A stretch of DNA of 64,000 bases, from positions 165,095,759-165,159,758 of the forward strand of contig CATIUR010000003.1 of assembly GCA_949592205.1 (NCBI GenBank), given 5' to 3'. The stretch comes from Helichrysum umbraculigerum. Taxonomy: Eukaryota; Streptophyta; Magnoliopsida; Asterales; Asteraceae. The notes beneath the pieces are model-generated. The model worked only from the letters and a program-made list of their open reading frames with translations, ran no database searches and was not told where the DNA came from. The stretch's first letter is position 1, and the number at the start of each line of letters is the position of its first letter. This document shows positions 1 through 9,289 of the stretch, piece after piece. The translations under genes were made by a program, and so were the position numbers.

Positions 1-620
1 TATACAATACCTCAAGTTATTGTTATATTGATGTATATGTTATGATTCACCAATATGAATCAAATAATATAACCTCATGTTAATGTTATTATTTATAAGA
101 TCCTCAAGATCTTATTATTATTATTTCAATTCATAACCTCATGTTATGATTTAAATCCTTCCACAATGATCTCTTAACGAGAATCAAAACATATAACATC
201 ATGTTATTATCATACCACTTTTATTTTTCTTAGATCATCATGATCTATATATTATGATCTCTTCAAGGGGATTAAAAGTATACATAACATCATGTTATTG
301 TTTAAAGATCATCAAGATCTACCATTATCTTCACAAAAATAATTATAAATTAACATAACATCAAGTTATTGTTTTATTGATATTTATATTATGATTCACC
401 AAAAATGAATCAAATAACATAACTTCATGTTGATGTTATTGTTAAGATCCTCAAGATCTGTAGCTGTTATATATTTTTAAAATTCTCAAGATCCACAATG
501 ATCTCCTATAGAGAATTTATAATTAAGATAACCTCATGTTATTGTCATATTTTGGTTAGAACCTCAAGTTCTATCATTATCTTTTAATTAATCAACTCAA
601 AAGTTATTTAATTTGGTGAG
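1..620. repeat. Array of short imperfect palindromes with a CTCA/ATCA spacer
   Basis: The stretch repeatedly shows a word, a short spacer and the reverse complement of the word. Examples are AAGATCCTCAAGATCTT, AACATCATGTT, AACCTCATGTT, AGAACCTCAAGTTCT and GATTCACCAATATGAATC. More than a dozen such units are visible in about 600 bases, separated by A/T-rich filler. It lies inside the decayed copia element and is not coding in any frame. Function is unknown; see findings. Confidence 0.6.
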
Positions 621-2923
621 ACAACAGACTATATGATCTAGTCTTACAAAATAAAGTTTCTTTTTCTAACCTACTCTTATTTCAATTGTCAATTGAAACA
701 TACTATTACACTTATATATTTTGGTTAATCTTGATTAAAATAAAATGTTTGTTTGATAAAGTGTATGTAATTTTGAATATCATTTTTTTTTCTCTTTCTC
801 CTTTTTGGAGTTAATGTTAGAGATTACAAAATTGAAAAATCACTACTTTTAAGAGTGTCTCCAATTATCTCTTATGAATATTTTTTATTTTTTATTTTTT
901 TTTAAATTCATCACATTTCATACAATTTTGGAGACTAAATTGATACTGGTAACAAGGTTTCTCGATAAGACAATGCCAAAATAATGATATTTCTTGGTCA
1001 TCATCTAAATGAGAACTTTAAAGAGAATATTTAACGGTGAAATATCTGTTAGAATTATGTTAAAACCTAAAAAAAAGGTTTTTACCATCAAAAGCAATCA
1101 ATGCTTTAAAACTCATTTAAACTAGATGCACCTCATGTTGCAATATTATGGCTTTGATTATACGTCGTATTCTATGGCTTCGATTATAAAATAAAACGTG
1201 CAATTGAAGCACGTATGGCCATAAACTTCATGTTTAATGGACCATGACTATTAGATTAATTGGCAAGACCGGTGAGACCATCCCGGGTCAATCATGATGC
1301 GAAAAGTATAATGGAACCTCAAGTTTCATCGACATAATAATTTTACACGCATTGCTCTCAATAAATGTTTATACGTACCGACTATAGTTGGGACTCATTC
1401 CCTTATAATTCTGAAATCAACAAATGGGTATTTCATATCCACACCATTTAGAGTTTTAAATCGATGCATCGTCTAAATGGTCATGAAAATCGCAACCTAA
1501 AGTTTGCGTGACTAAGTAACTCGGTAAATGAGATTACGAGTACATATTTCAGAATATCAAATTTTATTTTGATAAAGTCAGTGGACGTATATATTGTTTA
1601 AATACATCAACGTTTTCAGTTGATTATAATAAGTGTTGAACATATATTAGTTCATTCACAAATTGTTTTTGTTAAAAGGTTTAGTTGATTGCAAATCAAC
1701 ATCTATTATGAGAGCAACAATGATATGGGGCCATATTAATATAAATGCAATAATTCGCATCGTGCCAATGGAAATAAGATTTCTTCTCCCGTATAATTCA
1801 TTTTTGGTCATCAAAAAGATATATCATATATATTTTTATTTGTGCAATATGCTCAACCATAACGCACAACTATTAGACCAAAAGGGGAAATCTTAAAACA
1901 ACTTAAATTGAAAATGAATTATCAATATATAATATTGATCCTCATAGTATATGAACTCCAAGTTCAAATGATAATTCATTTTTGATAAATGCCAGACATA
2001 TTTGTTTTGAATGATAAGTTGTTAATGCTCCTATAAAAAAATTGCTAATAAGCCTATATCACGTGAAACGTGAGTCGATTCCAAATTATATCCTCGGAAA
2101 AAAAAAGGAGCAAGTTATTTAGATGGTCAAATCGAGGAACTAAAGTCCCCATTTCAATCTAACGAAACTAGACATGAAGGTTCTATCGGAACCTCTGGTA
2201 TCTAAAAATGAAGAGATCTCAATAAATGATATCATGTCTAGAACATCGTGGAATCGATATAATTGAAATCGATGTCGATAATATTATTGTTATAATATAG
2301 CACTAGCTATCGTGATTGAGGATCATGAAATTATTTTTGCAAAGAATTGCAAATATTATTTGGCCAATATAAAAATGCGCAATAAATTTATGAAATCTCT
2401 TCATACGAGATTTTTGGACTTATAGTCCATTTCATAAAGGTGTAAAGCCTATTGTATGGCTGGTCTTTACTCAACTTCCCAATGAGTATGAAGCTATGAA
2501 AGAAATGTCTTGTAAAGATAAACTTTTATCGTGGATAAAGAGTCATACATCCTCATGATGTAGTGATTATTTTAATCCTTCTGACCCCCGAAGGATGACA
2601 GATATCAATAGACATTGATATTTCTCACTATTCATAAAAGAGTTGAAAATCACTTACTTCACATTTGTTGACAAGATAACTTATTATCTATGAGAGGACA
2701 TTCATTGTCTTACATTAATATAAAATATTTTCCAACTTGATGGATACATAAACAATGATGGATCCATGACTTATCTCATAAAAGTCAGATTTTGCTCTTC
2801 AAATTCGATGTGATGATATTATTTGTCAACAAGTTCACAAGCGATGCGATTATTAGGGGGAGAAAATAAAAGTTGCAAAAGATTTTTAACAATGCAACAT
2901 CCTCAACACATTAAAAGAATTAT

Positions 2924-3018
2924 GTACTCTTTTTCCTTAACTAGACTTTTGTCCCATCGGGTTTTATCTAGTAAGGTTTTAACGAGGCATAATCATTATA
3001 ACAATGGACATCCAAGGG
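2924..3018 (+). repeat. First copy of the copia pre-polypurine-tract segment
   Basis: CTCTTTTTCC..., CCCATCGGGTTTT, AAGGTTTTAACGAGGC and CCAAGGGGGAGT occur in order. The same series recurs at 3698-3800 next to the true LTR. This conserved non-coding block normally occurs once per plant copia element, between pol and the 3' LTR. Here the first copy is followed by pol-like sequence instead of an LTR. Confidence 0.7.
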
Positions 3019-3119
3019 GGAGTAATGTGCATTAATATGAAATGGATGTCCATATCTTCAAAGTATTATCCAGATATGTTTCTGGATCCCTTCCGCACCA
3101 AAGAAAATGATAATCATAT

Positions 3120-3660
3120 CATTATAATATCTAAGTCCATTTGGGGCTTTAATACACATTGCTTACAATCACATTTATACATTGCAATCAACCACATGTT
3201 GTGTTATCTTTGTGGTACCTGTGATATGGGATTATTTTACTCAAAGAAAATACGCGGGTATTTATCTGATCCACATAAGGTCAAAAACATGATATGTTTT
3301 CACCTGTGGAGAAACTACAATTTCTTGGAGGTCGTCAAATATTGCTAAATTTATTGAGTTTCTTAAATCCGATCGAGAAGTGTCTACTCAAGATCAACGA
3401 TTCAACACATCCAAGAAGAATGTGGTCTCAAAACAATCAAGGAAATTCAACATTTTATATGAGGACAATGTGAGGTGTATTAGCTCAAATCAAAGAAGGG
3501 TACATCAAAGAAGATGGAACTAAACATATTTCACCGAAGTTCTTCTCAACGTATGATATACAAAAAGATGGAGTCATTGATGTTTATCAAGTCTGATCAA
3601 TTACCGACAAGTTTTTGAGCAGCTAATTCGAAAGATCGATATTCGACGTTTGAAGGATAT
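3120..3660 (+). pseudogene. Copia reverse transcriptase/RNase H C-terminal remnant
   Basis: One frame reads a YLCGT.DMGLFYSKK...YLSDPHK block (about 3205-3285), characteristic of the copia RT/RNase H region. After several frame changes, the segment 3380-3650 resembles the RNase H tail, with I..IQEECG, TKHISPKF and FEQLIRKI-like pieces. Multiple indels and stops mean it cannot make protein. It lies directly upstream of the polypurine tract and LTR, as expected for the end of a copia pol. Confidence 0.7.
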
Positions 3661-3697
3661 ACATTAAACTCAGGGGGAGTATTATTTGCACTGCACT

Positions 3698-3799
3698 CTT
3701 TTTCCCTTCATCAAGTTTTTATCCCATTGGGTTTTCTTGATAAGGTTTTTAACGAGGCAGTCTATAATATATTATTAATGGCGACTATCCAAGGGGGAG
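3698..3799 (+). repeat. Second copy of the pre-polypurine-tract segment, with the polypurine tract
   Basis: It contains CTCTTTTTCCC, CCCATTGGGTTTT, AAGGTTTTTAACGAGGC and then CCAAGGGGGAG at about 3789-3799, directly abutting the LTR start TGTTGTGAAA at 3800. The position is that of a genuine plus-strand priming site. Confidence 0.75.
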
Positions 3800-3988
3800 T
3801 GTTGTGAAATCTTCATGGGCTTAATCCATGAACTTGTGGATAGCCCACCACTACCAACTAGTCTATTAGGGTTTTCTATAATCCCTATATATACTTATCA
3901 TTTGTATACTTATTATGTATGAATCACTCAATAAGATCTCTCTCTTCCTCTCTACTTATCATACTTGTTCTTTATATTTACAACAACA
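3800..3988 (+). repeat. Short 3' LTR of the decayed copia element H
   Basis: Begins TGTTGTGAAAT just after the polypurine tract and ends ...ACAACAACA near 3988, giving complementary TGTTG/CAACA ends. It is about 190 bases long and contains a TATATATAC stretch and a CT-rich run (CTCTCTCTTCCTCTC). The exact 3' boundary could be 3985 or 3988 because CAA is repeated. The matching 5' LTR is not in the window. Confidence 0.65.
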
Positions 3989-4991
3989 TACATATTCTTA
4001 AGGATGAGTTAATTTAAGCTACAGGACGAAATTGTAAATTGTAATAGTAATGAATTTAATTTAATTATTTTTTCAATTAATAGTGTATTTTTTTTCAAAT
4101 AAAAAAAAGTGAGGGGAACGACAAATCTAGACTGGGCTTCGAAAAATATGGCCCAACTTATAAACATATAATGGGCTTTTTGGTATTTGGTAGCTCTTTA
4201 AAAGTGGGGCATGTACCGTTACACAGCCCGGAAAGTTCACCATAGGTCCTAATTAGCGTCGGCCAATGGATTTGAAACGATGGAAAATTGGCCCTTAAAC
4301 GTGTGGAAGTGTGTTAGCATTCAGTTAGAGTTAGAGGTGGATTGAAGATTTCTTAAAATTTGAAAATGACAGCTTCTAATCTTCTATATCTATAGTTCTA
4401 GCTCTACTTATCTTTTATAATAGTTGTATGCTTAATAAAAATTTTATTTTGTGATGATGTAATTTAAATTGTTGATTGTTAGTATTTAATGTACCACTAC
4501 TGGTAATTTATTTTTAAGGTTAATAATCCGTACACCATCAAAATTCAAAAATTATCCACACACCACTAACTGTGCTTTATAGTGTTGTATTGTACAACGT
4601 CATAAAACATATTTAATAGTGTACGGATAATTTTTAGTAACGACGCTCTTAACGAATTAACAAAATCCATATGAATACAATAGAAGAAAAATAACGTCAA
4701 AACATAAATATTTGGACATTTGATATGGAAAAACACAAGGAACAATTTTATTCAACAACGAACATATACATTCCCATTCCCATGAGAAATACAAGCGCAT
4801 GGTTACAATGCTTTTGAGTCTCATTTATTAATAAGAAAACTCAGTAGAGAGTTTATTATTCACGTGTTCATACATAACTTTACGAAATTAGATCCTGAAA
4901 ATCACAAAACAAAACGAAAATTCACAAATCAGTCGAATGTTAAAACGATAAATATATGAACTAAGATAGGAAAAAGAGTTTTTGTGGTTAA
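3989..4991. other. AT-rich intergenic region downstream of the first PNP-like gene
   Basis: No coding signal longer than background in either strand, and no repeat arrays recognised. It includes the 3' flank of the minus-strand gene ending at 4992. The 3' UTR and polyadenylation signal of that gene should lie here, but no single AATAAA-type signal stands out enough to call. Confidence 0.5.
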
Positions 4992-5627
4992 TTACTGGTT
5001 ATATTCGATGTTGATTCTCCCTGCATCAGTATTAGCAATCACTGCGAATGCTTCCTGCGAAAGATCAATTTGATTTGAAGCACATCCGGGACAAAGATCA
5101 ACAACTGTAACATCAACGCTATTTCCCGTACAAGGTTGTAGAACGCCATCGTTAGTTCTGCCTTTGCAAGTCACACGGTACCTATTCCCACACGCAGCTT
5201 TGTTGTTAAACAAAACACTGTTCGCTGCTAGAATCCAAACACCACGGTCTTCGTCGCCATAACATGACGATGCTACATAACACAAACATCAAAAACATTA
5301 AAAAAACATGTTATATACAGATAAAAGCATTTTTTTAATGTTGACGTTAGGACTTTGTACAGCCCGGCCAACTCGCATATAGCTGAACATATAAGCCCAA
5401 TTGAGTTTTTGACCGTTGGATGTAACCCATAAACGTATGTATGTGATCGTAGTAATCATAGTTTTTACATGTTACATTGTGGAACTTAAGTTTTACACTC
5501 GGCGGTTGTTATACTTACGCCTGTAGGGAGGAGTGTAGAAAGTTGCTTGGCCAGCAATGGCATGAGCAACTGAGGTGAGACATGCAACCATGGCCATCAA
5601 AATAAAAGCTTTAGTCATTAAACCCAT
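4992..5627 (-). CDS. EG45-like domain / plant natriuretic peptide-like secreted protein (2 exons)
   Basis: Two exons: 5627-5519 (start ATG at 5627) and 5272-4992. The intron 5518-5273 is GTAAGT...GTAG and phase 1. The spliced protein is 129 residues, the usual size of plant natriuretic peptide A-like proteins. A signal peptide spans residues 1-23 (hydrophobic, ending VAHA) and is followed by GQATFYTPPY. The rest is one double-psi beta-barrel domain as in expansin domain 1. Six cysteines (SSC, AAC, TC, PC, DLC, GC) match the family's three disulfides. The carbohydrate-binding second domain of expansins is absent, as in this family. Family knowledge: these proteins are exported to the apoplast and affect water and ion homeostasis and stress responses; they are not known hydrolases. 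It is divergently arranged with a paralogue at 7165. No frame damage is seen. Confidence 0.88.
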
Positions 5628-5715
5628 TTTTATATACTTTTTTGGAAACTTAAAAAATATGATTTGTGAAGTTGGTTTGTTATAATGTTGATGAAATGAA
5701 ACCGAAAAGGGTTTT

Positions 5716-5724
5716 CCTTTTATA
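5716..5724 (-). promoter_or_regulatory. TATA box of the minus-strand PNP-like gene
   Basis: TATAAAAGG on the minus strand about 90 bases upstream of the ATG, in a sequence context (CTATAAAAGGAAAA) typical of plant core promoters. It implies a 5' leader of about 60 bases. Confidence 0.6.
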
Positions 5725-7164
5725 GCTGAAAAATTGGTTAACTTGAAGACTACTAATTAATAAGATGGACCATCAGTTCTTGTATGTATTCAAGAAAATT
5801 CAAATGGTTTACCAAGTCAAATAATGGGATGAAAAATTAAAAATGTTGGTCTTTAATCCTCTATAGAAGAGTGATAAATAAAATAGGATTAAAGAGTGAG
5901 AATAGTCATAAATTATGATATCGTCTACTTTCCAAATGCAATGCTAAATTAATAAAGGATTAAGTGCTTTTTAATATATATAACTATATGTTAACCTTCA
6001 TTATGTGTACGTAATAAAATTGACCGTTATTGTATTTACAAAACTATTTATTTTCGTACATTGTGTGTATTTTGGTGACGTGTTATCGGTTATAAGGTGA
6101 CAAATGACATATTTACAAGTTGACAAGTCACCAAAATACACACAATGTATCCAAATAAATACGTAGTAGCTTTGTACATATAATGGCAATCAATTTTGTT
6201 ACATACAAACAATGAAGAAAAACGCATACTTATATACATTAAAAAGTACTTAACCCATTAATAAAAGGAAGAAAAAAATTGAACCTAGCTTATATTGTAC
6301 AATATGTCCATATCATTATGTATAAGAATTTTTGGAAAATAGTTTTTCCATGATAATAATTTACAACGTAATGCATTCATAAATGAGGAATGATATGTAG
6401 ACCTAACTAAATGAATCTAAAAATAGTTTTAGCTTCTTTATTGGTTAACATATTTTCTCTCTTCTAATCTTATTGGTTGTAAATGACACATGTTACTCTT
6501 ATAGTTTTAAGCCTACTTTAGATTTCTCTAAGTAGGCCTATCAATTACTCTGACGGTCGCCATCACAAATCGTTTTTTACATTACGTACACTATTTTAGC
6601 TTGAAAGAAACATTTTGAACTTTCTTCGCAATGAAGTGATCAAAATAATGACGATAACATATTAAGACAATTTACTTTTCTCATTCCTGACTTTTTACTT
6701 TTAGACAAGACTAAAGAAGCAGAGTTTCATTCAAGAAAATGATACAGTAGAAGATTAGAAGGTAATCTTTATATAATCACACACTTAATTTTAAAATTTT
6801 TATATATCCACACACACAATTTTAAAATTATATATGTATGTATATTGGATAAGTGTATGCACTTACGAGCATAAAAATTAATTTTTGTCTGTTTTTTTAT
6901 CCATCTAATTTTATTGATTTCATTTTTTTATCCATCAAATAATATCCATGAAAAAAAAACCCACACGTAAATACATATAACAAATAATAACGTAGTTACA
7001 CTATTTATTCTTATTCAAAGCTCTATTAACATTTTTTCAGTTTGAAGAAACAAATAAATGTAATTAGAAACCATAATTACACCTTTGTTCTATTTAAAGG
7101 ACCCAAATTGACGAATTGTGTAGATATTATATTTGGACACACAAATTACATATATATGCAAAAA
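5725..7164. other. Shared upstream region between two divergent PNP-like genes
   Basis: About 1.4 kb of AT-rich sequence holding the promoters of both genes. Besides the hairpin at 6057-6149 no gene is supported; the short ORFs here are chance. Runs of T/A and a TATATATCCACACACACA stretch near 6800 are low complexity. Confidence 0.5.
6057..6149. repeat. Perfect 23-bp inverted repeat (hairpin), probable MITE core
   Basis: The left arm 6057-6079 (TACATTGTGTGT...GGTGAC) is the exact reverse complement of 6127-6149, with a 47-base AT-rich spacer. Weaker complementarity continues outwards (ATTTATTTTCG against the complement of CCAAATAAAT), which suggests an element of about 110-130 bases. No clear target duplication was found, so MITE identity is an inference. 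Confidence 0.65.
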
Positions 7165-8052
7165 ATGAAGTCTACAATTTACTGCATTGTTCTTGTTTGT
7201 AGTCTTGTTTCAATGGCTTGTGCAATTCCAGGCACTGCCACTTTCTACCAGCAATATACTCGTAAGTTGCTCGATCGATCGACCATTCTCCCTCAATCTA
7301 TACGCACTAACTAGCTCGATGTAGATCGAGCTAGCTAGTATTTATACGTATGTGTATGAAGTCTAGATGTACATGACTGGTCCACATTTATTAAATTTGT
7401 TGTGTTCAAGTTTTCTTAACAATTTAACCATATCAAACACATGCATGCATATATTATAAAAAATTCAAAACTGAACAGTTTTGACTTTTGACCAATTTAT
7501 GGACAATAAACAAATGAAACATCTACCGGCTAAAAGTCTAAAATTATCGTCAAACATACCTTTTAAAATTAATATTCTTATCCTGTTACATTTTTATTAA
7601 AAGATCATTTAAGGTTTATAATCAAAACATATAATTGCTGACAGTTTTATTGCGAATGATTTTTGCAACAGATGTTATGGTAACGTAAATGAGGGAGTTT
7701 TATTAAAAGATCATTTAAGGTTTATAATCAAAACATATAATTGCTGACAGTTTTATTGTGAATGATTTTTGCAACAGCCTCTGCATGTTATGGTAACGTA
7801 AATGAGGGAGTGATGATAGCTGCAGCAAGTGATCCTCTATGGAACAATGGAGCGATTTGCGGGAAAATGTTCACCGTTAAATGCACCGGACCCACCAACC
7901 CCGTCCCTCACCCTTGCCATGATGGTAAAACCGTGACCGTGAAAATTGTAGATCATTGTCCTGGTTGTGGTGGAACCCTAGATCTCTCCAAAGAAGCTTT
8001 TGAAACAATTGCTGATCCCGTCGCTGGAGTTATTAATATCGATTATTGGTAA
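7165..8052 (+). CDS. EG45-like domain / plant natriuretic peptide-like secreted protein (2 exons)
   Basis: Exon 1 is 7165-7261 and exon 2 is 7778-8052. The intron is GTAAGT...CAACAG, phase 1, at the same codon position as in the paralogue at 4992-5627. The product is 123 residues. It has a signal peptide about 1-20 (IYCIVLVCSLVSMACA), then GTATFYQQYTPSACYG and a single double-psi beta-barrel domain with six conserved cysteines (SAC, AIC, VKC, HPC, DHC, PGC), ending VINIDYW. An in-frame ATG at 7156 would add three residues; 7165 fits the signal peptide better. The ORF is intact, but the intron contains a 106-bp direct duplication reaching into exon 2, which creates a second acceptor at 7671. 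Use of that acceptor would shift the frame and stop within a few codons. Role by family: apoplastic signalling/stress protein of the expansin superfamily. Confidence 0.86.
7592..7811 (+). repeat. 106-bp direct tandem duplication spanning the intron 3' end and exon 2 start
   Basis: Copy 1 starts at 7592 and copy 2 at 7698 (TTTTATTAAAAGATCATTTA in both). Both include the acceptor sequence TTTTTGCAACAG and the exon text ATGTTATGGTAACGTAAATG. Copy 1 lacks 7 bases (CCTCTGC) just after its AG and has one C/T difference upstream. The functional acceptor ends at 7777 and the decoy at 7671. Confidence 0.85.
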
Positions 8053-8881
8053 TTAAAAGTATATATAACTAACGGAAGTAGCTAGCTTAGCACCAATTTT
8101 AGAATAAGGTTTTTTTGATACAAAGATATCGATACTTTAGAAACAGAAATTCGAGTTACTTTGTAAGAAGACGTAAGTTTGATTTGAATAAAAAGTTACA
8201 TAAGATTATGATATTGGAATTTGTCTACATAATCCGTATTTTGTTATGTCTAATGTGGTATATATGACTTATGGTGTCTCCATAAAATAAAATAGAAGGT
8301 TACATTATTGTCATATATGATCAGGCATAATAATTTGACAACTTTGATCAGTAGCGTATTACGAGTAATATCGAAGAGAGAGTGTTAGAAAGAGAAAATA
8401 GAAATAGTAACGTTAATTAGAAACATACATGCATTTTTATTTTCAACTTTAAGATCAACTAACTATTTTGATAAAAAAAAAAAAGTTATATTAAAAGATG
8501 TGGGATCAAGAGAGCACGGCATTTTTGGAGGGATCCGAGAGCTCCACATCTGGACCGTCAAAATGAGTGATCAACGGTTCACGTGAGTGGATCATGAGGC
8601 GGGGTTTGTTTCGTTTTATTTGCAAAGTGGAGGGACTGTTTTTGTAACCTTTTTGAATTAAATCAGGGGCAAATAAGTCATTTGACTTGTTACATACTAA
8701 TGGCATGATTTTATCGGTCAGCCTGCATTTCTTCGCTATGTCAATCAATTAGACTCACCATTTTCTCTCACATTTCCCCAAAATTTTCTTCATCACTCTT
8801 CTTCACCACATTTTTTCATCATTTTTCCGTCAAACAAACGCACTCAAATACGGTTTTAATCGTCGATTTTTAGGTAAAAAT
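8053..8881. other. Intergenic sequence and 5' flank of the broken MULE-type gene
   Basis: 8053-8480 is the 3' flank of the PNP-like gene. From about 8490 the composition changes to higher GC (GATCAACGGTTCACGTGAG, GGAGGGACTGTTTTTG) and then a CT-rich 5' leader (8760-8860). This resembles the subterminal region of plant Mutator-like elements, but I cannot define a terminal inverted repeat or its partner. The short minus-strand ORF here is not convincing. Confidence 0.4.
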
Positions 8882-9289
8882 ATGTCAAAAATGTTAAAGG
8901 ATTCTCCAGATTCCATTGGTGAAGGTTCGAAGATCGTTGCTCGGAAGAAAAAAGAGAAAGGAATTATATCTCGTAAGTTTTAAACGCAATCGGAATTTCA
9001 TTTGAAGTAGTCGTCGTTGTTCTGTCGTGTTAACGTTTTTTTTCTTCGTTTTTATAGCGTCTCGTCGGAGTCAAAGGACGACGAGGTATCAAGTTCGTGC
9101 GAAGCAGAGTAAAGATGATATAGCTATAGATCTTTGTCAATCGGATGGTGATGATGATAACGAAGTTGAAAGTGTAATGAGAGGTATATTTCTTATTTTT
9201 TTTTCCGATTTTTCATTTGAGATATATGTGTTTTTAAATCATTTTGAATGAGGTGATAAGTTGCTGTTATTCTAGATTTGGATGATGTT

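Larger units (their letters stand above)
1..3799 (+). mobile_element. Decayed Ty1/copia retrotransposon, internal region (element H)
   Basis: No long ORF survives, but copia landmarks can be read in broken frames. A pre-integrase stretch (HPG..MMRK type) lies near 1255-1300. Linker sequence between integrase and RT is near 2250-2400. A gag-like stretch (LPNEYEAM) is near 2475-2520, and RNase H/C-terminal sequence is at 3180-3660. The order is not that of an intact element (gag-like sequence sits after integrase sequence), so this is a rearranged or multi-copy relic. The 5' end lies outside the window. It ends in the polypurine tract CCAAGGGGGAG just before the LTR at 3800. Lineage within copia is not assigned. 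Confidence 0.75.

Noticed and set aside
1663..1896. 77-residue plus-strand ORF in the decayed copia region
   Set aside because: Lies across degenerate integrase-linker sequence with no coherent domain; chance opening in AT-rich DNA.
8506..8748. 80-residue minus-strand ORF upstream of the broken gene
   Set aside because: No domain, opposite to the gene leader; more likely Mutator subterminal or promoter sequence.
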